Shown here piece by piece: positions 1 through 5,526 of a stretch of 6,120 nt of DNA (position 1 is the first letter of the stretch; the number at the start of each line of letters is the position of its first letter). Below the pieces are notes generated by a model. It was not told the origin of the DNA. It did not search any database and saw nothing but the letters and a program-made list of their open reading frames with translations. The translations under genes and the position numbers were made by a program. The stretch comes from Alphaproteobacteria bacterium. GTDB taxonomy: Bacteria; Pseudomonadota; Alphaproteobacteria; Rhizobiales; Rhizobiaceae. The stretch lies in the NCBI GenBank assembly GCA_017308345.1, contig JAFKFE010000387.1, positions 1-6,120 on the forward strand, read 5' to 3'.

Positions 1-205
1 GATGCCCCTCGAGGAAGATGATGCGCGCGATCAGCCTGTCGGCGTGGTGCATTTCCTCGATCGATTCCGCCCTCTCCTTCTTCGCGAGCTTGGTGTAGCC
101 CCAATCCTCGAGCAGACGATAATGCACCCAATACTGGTTGACGGCTCCAAGCTCCAGAAACAGGGCTTCGTTAAGCCGCTCGATGATCTGCGGTTCGCCT
201 TTCAT
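1..205 (-). CDS. bfr: Bacterioferritin, N-terminal 68 residues (runs off the left edge)
   Basis: Bacterioferritin is a 24-subunit cytoplasmic haem-containing ferritin that oxidises Fe(II) and stores it as a mineral core. The visible N-terminus starts [20 protein letters not shown] and aligns by eye with the start of E. coli Bfr (MKGD...). Ferroxidase-centre residues E18, E51 and H54 are present, and M52 matches the methionine that ligates the inter-subunit haem. A motif reading EEMHHADR (50-57) and the following RIIFLEG are typical of the family. About 90 residues of the usual roughly 160 lie outside the window. The ATG at 205-203 is preceded by GGGAG with 8 nt spacing. The start lies inside the last 35 bp of bfd in another frame, which suggests translational coupling and one mRNA. 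The identification is secure; only the missing C-terminus is unseen. Confidence 0.95.
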   Translation of the reverse strand, partial: MKGEPQIIERLNEALFLELGAVNQYWVHYRLLEDWGYTKLAKKERAESIEEMHHADRLIARIIFLEGH

Positions 206-482
206 GGGTTCTGCTCCCGTATTGGCCGCGCAAGCCTCGCACGCGATCCAGATGTGAAACGACGTCCACGCCGCCCACCTCTGAGCGGGCATGGTAGTTC
301 TCGGTGACCCGAATGATCGTTTCCACCACATTTGGGAAACAGCCGCAACAGCGACCGCGCTTGCGCATCGCGTGATAGACCTTCGCGGGCACGATCAGCT
401 GCCAGGGATCCTCATCCAGCAGACCGACGATGGTCTGCTCGATCTCCTTCTCGGTGATGATGTTGCAATGGCAGATCAGCAT
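171..482 (-). CDS. bfd: Bacterioferritin-associated ferredoxin, [2Fe-2S], with C-terminal extension
   Basis: This 103-residue protein has a BFD-like [2Fe-2S] domain at residues 1-60: CHC at C4/C6 and RCCGC at 44-48, giving ligands C4, C6, C45 and C48 with an extra C46. The family role is to bind bacterioferritin and deliver electrons through its haem so that stored Fe(III) leaves as Fe(II). The gap between C6 and C45 is 38 residues; I count 32 in E. coli Bfd, so this is a longer-loop variant. Residues about 62-103 form an Arg/His-rich, low-complexity tail absent from the 64-residue E. coli protein. The tail's coding sequence overlaps bfr by 35 bp. The ATG at 482 is the natural start because the first Cys follows at once; only a weak purine stretch (AGAG) precedes it. 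Genetic linkage to bfr supports the call. Whether the tail folds or binds anything is unknown. Confidence 0.92.
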   Translation of the reverse strand: MLICHCNIITEKEIEQTIVGLLDEDPWQLIVPAKVYHAMRKRGRCCGCFPNVVETIIRVTENYHARSEVGGVDVVSHLDRVRGLRGQYGSRTHERRTADHRAA

Positions 483-500
483 TTGTTCGCTCTGGCTGAC

Positions 501-517
501 GGCGCCCGTCCGGCGCC
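501..517. other. GC-rich hairpin upstream of bfd
   Basis: GGCGCC (501-506) and GGCGCC (512-517) can pair across a 5-nt loop, about 20 nt upstream of the bfd start. In the bfd message it would sit just 5' of the ribosome-binding region and could influence translation or mRNA end stability. It may simply be GC-rich sequence; no T-run follows on either strand. Confidence 0.35.
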
Positions 518-537
518 GCTTGGCTGGTTTTCCGGCC

Positions 538-596
538 GGGCATGATCTTTCGGATCATGCCCGTTTCCCAGTTCGGCATGATCTTGCGATCATGCC
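538..596. repeat. Tandem palindromic hairpins, REP-like element between imelysin gene and bfd
   Basis: Two perfect hairpins with almost the same stem lie back to back. The first pairs GGGCATGATC (538-547) with GATCATGCCC (553-562) across a 5-nt loop. The second pairs GGCATGATC (575-583) with GATCATGCC (588-596) across a 4-nt loop. They fill much of the 122-bp gap between the imelysin stop codon (605) and the bfd start (482). Neither is followed by a clear T-run on the minus strand, so a classical intrinsic terminator is unlikely. Palindromes built on GCATGATC...GATCATGC are, from memory, frequent in rhizobial intergenic DNA, so this looks like a REP-type element that may protect the 3' end of the imelysin mRNA or partly terminate it before bfd-bfr. 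Confidence 0.75.
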
Positions 597-604
597 CCGG
601 GGCA

Positions 605-1894
605 TTACTTGAACACCTTGTCGGGCGCGTCGAGGCTGTCGGAGCCCTCGAAGGCGATCGCGTTCAGTTTCAGGGAACCGACGGCGCGTTCGATCGACTT
701 GGTCTGGTCGAGCAGGGCATCGATCGCCGCCTGCACGGTGGCGTTGCCCTCGGTGTTGCCTTCGGCGATCTGCTGGTCGTAGGCCTCGCCGGCAAGCGCG
801 CGCGCCTTGATGGCCTCCATCTTGGCGACGGTGGTGTCGAGCTTGCCCGACAGCTCCTTGTCGATCGCCGGATCGGCGGCCTTCACCATGTCGGACACCG
901 ACGGACCCGAAACCACGGAGCCGTCGAGCCGGGTGTAGCTGGCATGATAGGCGGCGCGGATGCCGACCGCATCGTAAAGATGCGAGTTGTAGGTGTTGTC
1001 GGAGAAGCAGTCGTGCTCCTCTTCCGGGTCGTGCAGCAAAAGGCCGAGCTTCATCCGCTCTCCGGCCAGCTCGCCATAGGAGAGCGAGCCCATGCCGGTG
1101 AAGATGGTGGAGATGCCGGCATTGGCATCGCCGTCGATCAGGTTCTTGCGGGCCGCGCCGTCTTCCTTCCAGTTGTCGACCATCTCCCGCAGGTCGGACA
1201 CCAGAAGGTCGCTGGCCGACTTCAGATATTCGGCGCGACGGTCGCAATTGCCGTTGCTGCAATTCTTGAGGTCGTAGTCGGTATAGGGCCGCTCGCCGGC
1301 GCCCGGGCCGGTGCCGTGCAGGTCCTGGCCCCAGAGCAGGAATTCGATGGCGTGGTAGCCGGTCGCGACATTGGCCTCGACGCCGCCGGCCTCCTGCAGC
1401 GTGCCGGACAGGAATTCCGGCGTCAGCTTCGAGGCGTCGACCTTCTTGCCGTTGATCTCGATCTCCTTGTTGGCGATGACGTTGGCAGTGTAGAGCGCGT
1501 TTTCGTCCGACTCGGTGCCGTAGCTCTTGGCGACATAGTCGATCAGGCCTTCATCCAGCGGCCAGGAATTCACGCGGCCTTCCCAGTCGTCGACGATCTT
1601 GTTGCCGAAGCGGTAGACCTCGGTCTGCTGGTACGGGACGCGCGCTGCCTTCCAGGCTTCGCGCGCAGCGTTCAACGTGTCGGCGGAGGGACTGGCGATG
1701 AGCGCGTCGACCGCCTTGTCCAGCGCCTGCGCGGTGGTCAGCGAATCCTCGTATTTGGCCAGCGCGATGTCAGCATAGGTCTTGATCACCGCTTTGGCGT
1801 CGGTCTCGGCTTTCGCCGGCAACACGAACACCGCCGCCGTCAGCGCAGCCGTGGCGCAGATCGCAGCCAGCCTGCTGCCATTACGTGCCGTCAT
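605..1894 (-). CDS. Imelysin / M75-family periplasmic iron-regulated protein (IrpA-like)
   Basis: The product is a 429-residue exported protein. Residues 1-29 form a signal peptide: a basic start (MTARNGSRLA), a hydrophobic core, and a likely cleavage after PAKA, so the mature protein would begin ETDAKA. The family signature GxHxxE is present as GYHAIE (179-184; H181, E184), followed by FLLWGQD. Other family-like segments are AWKAARVPYQQTEVYRF (80-96), a Cys pair C212/C217, and EEEHDCFSDNTYN (291-303). Imelysins are associated with iron acquisition or iron binding in the periplasm or outer membrane; the old peptidase label (M75) is not well supported for the family. I chose the ATG at 1894 because GGAG lies 7 nt upstream and the signal peptide begins there; the ATG at 1897 is only 4 nt from it. 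A GTG at 2014 with a better Shine-Dalgarno would add 40 residues. The gene sits between an Irr-type operator and bfd-bfr, which fits iron control. Confidence 0.9.
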   Translation of the reverse strand: MTARNGSRLAAICATAALTAAVFVLPAKAETDAKAVIKTYADIALAKYEDSLTTAQALDKAVDALIASPSADTLNAAREAWKAARVPYQQTEVYRFGNKIVDDWEGRVNSWPLDEGLIDYVAKSYGTESDENALYTANVIANKEIEINGKKVDASKLTPEFLSGTLQEAGGVEANVATGYHAIEFLLWGQDLHGTGPGAGERPYTDYDLKNCSNGNCDRRAEYLKSASDLLVSDLREMVDNWKEDGAARKNLIDGDANAGISTIFTGMGSLSYGELAGERMKLGLLLHDPEEEHDCFSDNTYNSHLYDAVGIRAAYHASYTRLDGSVVSGPSVSDMVKAADPAIDKELSGKLDTTVAKMEAIKARALAGEAYDQQIAEGNTEGNATVQAAIDALLDQTKSIERAVGSLKLNAIAFEGSDSLDAPDKVFK

Positions 1895-2021
1895 CATCTT
1901 TCTCCAGTTCCATGGAATTTCAGCAAAAGGCGCATGTGTCCACCCGCGCCGAGGCATGAGCATGCCGGGAAAATTGGTGGCCGCGCCGATGCGCGGTTCG
2001 CGATAAAAAGACACCCACTTG

Positions 2022-2026
2022 CCTCC
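2022..2026 (-). promoter_or_regulatory. Strong Shine-Dalgarno for an alternative upstream GTG start of the imelysin gene
   Basis: On the minus strand a GGAGG ends 7 nt before a GTG (2014-2012) that is in frame with the imelysin coding sequence. Initiation here would place 40 residues (MSFYREPRIG...) ahead of the signal peptide, which would be unusual for an exported protein. The site may therefore be an annotation trap, a regulatory upstream start, or chance. Confidence 0.35.
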
Positions 2027-2135
2027 AATCGAAAGGGTTCAAGGCCCAGACATCAAAGGGATTGCGCGTTGCGCGCAGCTCTCCATAAAGCGGCGGCGAG
2101 GCCGGAAGTCAACTGGCGAGGCAGAAAAAATTCAA

Positions 2136-2164
2136 TTGAAACAATACTTTAGAACTATTCTAAA
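2136..2164 (+). promoter_or_regulatory. Candidate sigma-70-type promoter for the flavoprotein reductase gene
   Basis: TTGAAA (2136-2141) and TCTAAA (2159-2164) are 17 bp apart in the only AT-rich stretch upstream of the reductase. The -10 candidate matches the consensus at 4 of 6 positions and coincides with the right arm of the ICE-like palindrome. Transcription would start near 2170-2172, leaving a leader of about 155 nt. Confidence 0.4.
2148..2164. promoter_or_regulatory. ICE-like operator, probable Irr (iron-response regulator) binding site
   Basis: TTTAGAA-CTA-TTCTAAA is a perfect 7-bp inverted repeat with a 3-bp spacer. It resembles the iron control element recognised by Irr, the haem-responsive Fur-family regulator of Rhizobiales and relatives, known to control bacterioferritin and haem genes. 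A second, overlapping inverted repeat, TTCTA-AAC-TAGAA (2158-2170), shares its right arm, and a separate TTCAATTGAA palindrome lies at 2131-2140. The position between the divergent imelysin and reductase genes, inside possible -10 boxes for both, suggests repression in low iron. The match is from memory of the consensus, not a matrix score. Confidence 0.7.
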
Positions 2165-2177
2165 CTAGAAATATCAA
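2148..2177 (-). promoter_or_regulatory. Candidate promoter for the imelysin (and perhaps bfd-bfr) transcript
   Basis: On the minus strand TTGATA (2177-2172) is followed after 18 bp by TCTAAA (2153-2148), or after 17 bp by TTCTAA. The -10 candidate lies in the left arm of the ICE-like palindrome. A start near 2140 would give a 5' leader of about 245 nt before the imelysin ATG at 1894. That leader contains a small TGCGCG-TTG-CGCGCA hairpin (2063-2077) but no gene I can support. Confidence 0.35.
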
Positions 2178-2210
2178 CTTTAGGGGCCGACGCCGGCCGG
2201 GAAATCGCCG

Positions 2211-2300
2211 ATGGCTCGATTGACAGGCAGCCATTACCGGTGCGACCCGAACGTCGGCTCTTGCGGCGTCGGCGGACAATCGCCACTTGGCGCAAGAGCC
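2211..2300 (+). other. Structured 5' leader of the flavoprotein reductase gene
   Basis: The leader ahead of the reductase start holds two hairpins. The main one pairs GGCTCTTGCG (2256-2265) perfectly with CGCAAGAGCC (2291-2300). Its 25-nt interior contains a second small stem, GGCG (2271-2274) with CGCC (2281-2284). A smaller upstream hairpin pairs ATGGCT (2211-2216) with AGCCAT (2229-2234). The main hairpin ends 16 nt before the AAGGG ribosome-binding purines. It is not followed by a T-run, so it looks more like an RNA structure affecting translation or stability than a terminator. I do not recognise it as a known riboswitch. Confidence 0.45.
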
Positions 2301-2326
2301 TAGATTTCAAGACAAAAGGGTTTGCG

Positions 2327-3580
2327 ATGACGAACGGGGTTGTGATTGTCGGTGCGGGCCATGCCGGCGTGCAGGCCGCGGCCAGCCTGCGCGAGGAGGG
2401 CTATGAAGGGCCTGTCATCCTGGTCGGCGACGAGAAGGAACTGCCCTATCACAAGCCGCCGCTGTCCAAGACCTTCATCAAGGACGCCGAGGCCAAGCCG
2501 CAGCCCTTGCGCGGCGAGGCCTTCTACACCGGCAACACTATCGACTATCAGCCGGGCCTGCGCATCGACGCCATCGATGCCCGCGCGGGCCAGTTGAATG
2601 TCGCGGGCGGCGGAAAGCTCGCCTTCGACCGGCTGATCCTCGCGACCGGCTCGCGGCCGCGCCTGCTCAAGCTCGACGGCGCCGGCCTCGCCGGCGTGGT
2701 CTCGCTGCGCTCGCTGGCCGACGCGCGGCCGAGCCGCGAGCTCAGCGCGCAAACCGAGGACGTGGTCATTCTCGGAGGCGGCTTCATCGGCCTCGAGATC
2801 GCGGCGACGCTCAAGGCCGCGGGCCGCAACGTCACCGTCGTCGAGGCCGTCGACCGGCTGCTCGGCCGCGCCGTGGCGCCGGCCATCGCCGCGCATGTGC
2901 GCCAGCGGCTGGAGGCGATCGGCGTGCGCATCCTGACCGGCACCACGGTCGCCCGCCTGGAAGGCGAAAGCGGCCGTGTCTCGGCCGCGATCACATCAGG
3001 CGGCGAGCGCCTGCCGGCGCAGATGGTGATCATCGGCATCGGCGTGGTGCCCAATGTCGAGTTGGCGGAGGCCGCCGGCATCGCGATCGCCAACGGCATC
3101 CGCGTCGACCAGCATATGCGGAGCTCGATCCCCGAAATCCTCGCCGTCGGCGACGCCGCTTCCTACCGGCATTGGTTCACCGGCGGCGACGTGCGGCTGG
3201 AATCGGTGCAGAACGCCACCGACCAGGCGCGGCTTGCCGCACGCACAATTCTCGGCCACGCCGACCCGTTCTCGGCTGTGCCGTGGTTCTGGTCGGACAT
3301 CGGCGACATGAAGCTGCAGATGGTGGGGCTGACGCAGGGCGGCGACAGCCATGTCGTGCTGGGCGAGCCGGCCGAGAACAAGTTTTCGATCTACCACTAT
3401 GCCGGGGATCGCCTGCTCGGCATCGAATCCGTCAACCGTCCCGCCGACCATATGCTTGGCCGCAAGATGCTGGGCGCCGGCTTCTCGCCGGCGCCGCAGA
3501 CCGTCTCGGCCGGGCCGGAAGCGCTGAAGGCGGCGCTTGCCGCTTTTCAGGACAGAGAACCGGCCAAGGCTGGCGCGTAG
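2327..3580 (+). CDS. FAD-dependent NAD(P)H:ferredoxin/rubredoxin-type reductase
   Basis: This 417-residue cytoplasmic flavoprotein belongs to the putidaredoxin/rhodocoxin reductase type of pyridine nucleotide-disulfide oxidoreductases, which move electrons from NAD(P)H through FAD to a small ferredoxin. The FAD Rossmann motif GAGHAG is at 9-14, followed by YHKPPLSK (41-48), a hallmark of this subfamily. ATGSRPR is at 106-112. The NAD-binding Rossmann motif GGGFIG is at 150-155, with E173 at the end of the second strand, which favours NADH. The second FAD motif ILAVGDAA is at 271-278. The C-terminal reductase domain (about 318-400) includes WFWSDIGDMKLQMVG and IESVNRP. The ATG at 2327 is chosen because the FAD motif must start near the N-terminus and AGGG lies 6 nt upstream; a GTG at 2240 would add 29 basic residues without support. 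No cognate ferredoxin or oxygenase gene lies beside it. The divergent Bfd is a possible partner by location only. Confidence 0.9.
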   Translation: MTNGVVIVGAGHAGVQAAASLREEGYEGPVILVGDEKELPYHKPPLSKTFIKDAEAKPQPLRGEAFYTGNTIDYQPGLRIDAIDARAGQLNVAGGGKLAFDRLILATGSRPRLLKLDGAGLAGVVSLRSLADARPSRELSAQTEDVVILGGGFIGLEIAATLKAAGRNVTVVEAVDRLLGRAVAPAIAAHVRQRLEAIGVRILTGTTVARLEGESGRVSAAITSGGERLPAQMVIIGIGVVPNVELAEAAGIAIANGIRVDQHMRSSIPEILAVGDAASYRHWFTGGDVRLESVQNATDQARLAARTILGHADPFSAVPWFWSDIGDMKLQMVGLTQGGDSHVVLGEPAENKFSIYHYAGDRLLGIESVNRPADHMLGRKMLGAGFSPAPQTVSAGPEALKAALAAFQDREPAKAGA

Positions 3581-3583
3581 CGA

Positions 3584-3612
3584 TTGCCAATTTTTGCCAT
3601 AGGCCATAAAAT
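3584..3612 (+). promoter_or_regulatory. Predicted promoter of the toxin-antitoxin pair
   Basis: TTGCCA (3584-3589) and TAAAAT (3607-3612) are separated by exactly 17 bp; each matches the sigma-70 consensus at 5 of 6 positions. GCCA occurs three times here (3586, 3596, 3603) and might belong to an autoregulatory operator. The predicted start point (about 3618-3620) coincides with the antitoxin ATG, implying a leaderless or near-leaderless mRNA. It lies directly after the reductase stop codon, so read-through from that gene is also possible. Confidence 0.55.
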
Positions 3613-3619
3613 AGTTGAA

Positions 3620-3850
3620 ATGAGCACGATGAACATCTCACTGCCCGACAGCTTGAAGCACTTCGTCGACCAGCAGGTGACGGATCGCGGCTATGGCACG
3701 AGCAGCGAGTATGTGCGTGAATTGATCCGCCACGATCAGGACCGTCAACTTCTTCGCCGTCTGCTGCTTGAGGGCGCGTCATCGGCGCCGGGCGCCCCCG
3801 TTGACGACGACTATTTCGCAGCGCTGAGGAAACGGGCGCAGGGCCAATAA
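3620..3850 (+). CDS. ParD-family type II antitoxin (ribbon-helix-helix)
   Basis: This 76-residue protein begins MSTMNISLPDSLKHF. The N-terminal half is a ribbon-helix-helix DNA-binding domain: strand MNISLP (4-9), helix A to about residue 22, the turn RGYGTSS, and helix B with EYVRELIRHD. ParD-type antitoxins use it to dimerise and repress their own promoter. The C-terminal part, ending DDDYFAALRKRAQGQ, resembles the toxin-wrapping tail of the family. Three in-frame starts exist: ATG 3584, ATG 3620 and ATG 3629. The first would read through the predicted -35 to -10 region and adds residues outside the fold, so I prefer 3620; 3629 is nearly as good. None has a clear Shine-Dalgarno. The toxin gene begins 4 bp after the stop codon, the classical antitoxin-first order. 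ParD is the best family label; the exact subfamily is not resolvable by eye. Confidence 0.88.
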   Translation: MSTMNISLPDSLKHFVDQQVTDRGYGTSSEYVRELIRHDQDRQLLRRLLLEGASSAPGAPVDDDYFAALRKRAQGQ

Positions 3851-3854
3851 GTTA

Positions 3855-4181
3855 GTGGCCACCAAGCCAATTGTTCCTCGAAGCCTCGCTCTGCGCGATA
3901 TCGAGGACGCTGTTGATTATTATGCGCATGAAGCTGGTTCGCACGTGGCGCTGGGCTACGTCGACGACCTCCAAAGCGCCTACCAGTTGATAGCCCGCCA
4001 TCCGGGGGCGGGCTCCCTGAGGTTTGGCTACGAAATTGGATTGCCCGGTCTGCGTAGCGTGCAATTCAAGCGCTACCCGTACCTGATTTTCTACTTCGAA
4101 CAGGCCGACCATATAGATGTCTGGCGGGTTCTGCATGCCAAGACGGATATTCCGGTCTGGTTACAGAATCCAAGCTCCTGA
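3855..4181 (+). CDS. ParE/RelE-superfamily type II toxin
   Basis: This 108-residue protein has the usual size and layout of ParE/RelE-fold toxins: an N-terminal helical hairpin with LRDIEDAVDYYAHEAG (13-28), YVDDLQSAYQLIARHPGAGSLR (35-56), then antiparallel strands LRSVQFKRYPYLIFYF (66-81) and the conserved ending IDVWRVLHAKTDI (87-99). ParE members poison DNA gyrase and RelE members cleave mRNA. The R-V-L-H-x-x-x-D-I ending is typical of the ParE-like group, but the target cannot be decided from sequence alone. The start is GTG at 3855, 4 bp after the antitoxin stop; AGGG lies 11 nt upstream, so translational coupling to the antitoxin is likely. Parts of the gene (3885-3935) are more AT-rich than neighbouring genes, which suggests horizontal acquisition of the pair. 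The gene looks intact. Confidence 0.88.
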   Translation: MATKPIVPRSLALRDIEDAVDYYAHEAGSHVALGYVDDLQSAYQLIARHPGAGSLRFGYEIGLPGLRSVQFKRYPYLIFYFEQADHIDVWRVLHAKTDIPVWLQNPSS

Positions 4182-4220
4182 CGGCGGCACGCCCTGTCGC
4201 CTCTGCGTAGGCCGTCAGGA
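4176..4220. terminator. Inverted repeat at the toxin stop codon, possible terminator or mRNA end structure
   Basis: TCCTGACGGC (4176-4185) and GCCGTCAGGA (4211-4220) form a perfect 10-bp stem with a 25-nt interior. The left arm contains the parE-like stop codon TGA (4179-4181). No T-run follows on the plus strand. In this convergent gap it may hinder read-through from either side, but an intrinsic terminator is not proven. Confidence 0.45.
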
Positions 4221-4228
4221 AGAATGCA

Positions 4229-4246
4229 GGCGGCCCTCAGGCCGCC
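4229..4246 (-). terminator. Hairpin at the 3' end of gabT, probable terminator
   Basis: GGCGGCC (4229-4235) pairs with GGCCGCC (4240-4246) across the 4-nt loop CTCA. The gabT stop codon (4239-4237) sits in the loop. On the minus strand the stem is followed by TGCATTCTTCC, a broken T-rich stretch, so termination is plausible but not textbook. Confidence 0.5.
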
Positions 4247-5514
4247 CGCGCCTCGCGGATCGAGGTCTCCAATATGTCCAGCGCCTCGGTCATGACGCCA
4301 TCCTGGATGGTGATCGGCGACAGGAAGCGGATGACGTTGCCGTAGACGCCGCAGGTGAGCAGGATGAGGCCCTTGTCGAGCGCCTTCAGCCGCACCGCAT
4401 TGGCGAACTCCGCAGATGGCAGCCCCTTCTTCACGTCGTTGAACTCGACCGCGTTCATGAAGCCCGGACCGCGGATGTCGACGATCTCCGGCACGTCGTC
4501 GCGGATCGATTCCAGCCGCTGCTTCAGCCTGGCGCCCAGCGCATTGGCGCGGTCGCAGAGCTTTTCCTCGTCGATGACGTCGAGCACGGCATGCGCCGCG
4601 GCGACGCCGATCGGGCTGCCGCCATAGGTGCCGCCGAGGCCGCCGGGGCCGGGCGCGTCCATGATCTCGGCGCGGCCGGTGACCGCCGAGAGCGGGAAGC
4701 CGCCGGCGAGGCTCTTGGCCATTGTGGTGAGATCGGGCGCCACGTCGTGATGATCCATGGCGAACATCTTGCCGGTGCGGGCAAAGCCGGTCTGCACCTC
4801 GTCGGCGACGAGCAGGATGCCGTGCTGGTCGCAGATCTTGCGCAGCGCGGCCATGAAATCGCGCGGGGCTTCATAGAAGCCGCCCTCGCCCTGCACCGGC
4901 TCGACGATGATGGCGGCGACGCGGTTCGGATCGACATCGGCCTTGAACAGCTTGTCGAGCGCAGCCAGAGAATCCGCGACGGAAACGCCGTGCAGCGCGA
5001 CCGGGAACGGGGCGTGGAAGACGTCGGCCGGCATCGCGCCGAAGCCGACCTTGTAAGGCACGACCTTGCCGGTCAGCGCCATGCCCATGAAAGTGCGGCC
5101 GTGGAAGCCGCCGGAAAAGGCGATGACCGCCTGGCGGCCGGTGGCGTTGCGGGCGACCTTGATGGCGTTCTCGACCGCTTCCGCGCCGGTGGTGACGAAG
5201 ATGGTCTTCTTGTCGAACTTGCCGGGCAGCATGCCGTTCAGGCGCTCGGCCAGCCGCACATAGCTCTCATAGGGCACGACCTGGTGACAGGTGTGGGTGA
5301 AGCGGTCGAGCTGCGCCTTGACCGCCTCGATCACCTTCGGATGGCGGTGGCCGGTGTTGACCACGGCGATGCCGGAAGAGAAGTCGATATAGCGGCGGCC
5401 CTCGACATCCCAGATTTCCGAATTCTCGGCGCGATCGGCATAGATCTGCGTCGTCATGCCGACACCACGCGAGATCGAATGGTTCTTGCGTTCGGAAATA
5501 GCTGAATTCTTCAT
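4237..5514 (-). CDS. gabT: 4-aminobutyrate--2-oxoglutarate aminotransferase, PLP-dependent class III
   Basis: This 425-residue cytoplasmic enzyme transfers the amino group of 4-aminobutyrate to 2-oxoglutarate, giving succinate semialdehyde and glutamate in the GABA shunt. The fold-type I class III layout is complete: SRGVGMTTQIYADRAENSEIWDVEG (15-39), the phosphate-binding TTGAEAVENA (108-117), FHGRT (137-141), EPVQGEGG (205-212), and LVADEVQTGFARTG (235-248) with D238 contacting the pyridine nitrogen. K267 in TMAKSLAGGFPLSAV forms the Schiff base with PLP. Length matches E. coli GabT (426 residues). The ATG at 5514 is supported by GAGGG 5 nt upstream and by the conserved N-terminus; ATG at M20 would cut into it. 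No gabD (succinate-semialdehyde dehydrogenase) is visible; a partner could lie elsewhere. A 5-aminovalerate or other omega-amino-acid preference cannot be excluded, but GabT is the best fit. Confidence 0.93.
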   Translation of the reverse strand: MKNSAISERKNHSISRGVGMTTQIYADRAENSEIWDVEGRRYIDFSSGIAVVNTGHRHPKVIEAVKAQLDRFTHTCHQVVPYESYVRLAERLNGMLPGKFDKKTIFVTTGAEAVENAIKVARNATGRQAVIAFSGGFHGRTFMGMALTGKVVPYKVGFGAMPADVFHAPFPVALHGVSVADSLAALDKLFKADVDPNRVAAIIVEPVQGEGGFYEAPRDFMAALRKICDQHGILLVADEVQTGFARTGKMFAMDHHDVAPDLTTMAKSLAGGFPLSAVTGRAEIMDAPGPGGLGGTYGGSPIGVAAAHAVLDVIDEEKLCDRANALGARLKQRLESIRDDVPEIVDIRGPGFMNAVEFNDVKKGLPSAEFANAVRLKALDKGLILLTCGVYGNVIRFLSPITIQDGVMTEALDILETSIREARAA

Positions 5515-5526
5515 TTCGTCCCTCAG

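Noticed and set aside
2045..2086. Short minus-strand leader peptide (ATG 2086, about 15 codons)
   Set aside because: No ribosome-binding site and no run of regulatory codons; chance occurrence in a 245-nt leader is likely.
542..2152. Long plus-strand open frame (536 codons) opposite the imelysin gene
   Set aside because: It is the antisense shadow of a high-GC gene: no recognisable domains, low-complexity composition, and the opposite strand encodes a clear family protein with a signal peptide.
2220..2225. TTGACA as a -35 box for the reductase
   Set aside because: The hexamer is perfect, but no acceptable -10 lies 16-18 bp downstream; the AT-rich region at 2136-2164 is the better promoter.
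2240..2326. N-terminal extension of the reductase from a GTG at 2240
   Set aside because: It adds 29 mostly basic residues that overlap the leader hairpin, has no ribosome-binding site, and precedes the normal N-terminal FAD motif.
4117..5505. Long plus-strand open frame (462 codons) opposite gabT
   Set aside because: GabT on the minus strand has all its catalytic motifs; the plus frame is rich in Asp, Arg, His and Gly with no family signature and starts inside the toxin gene.
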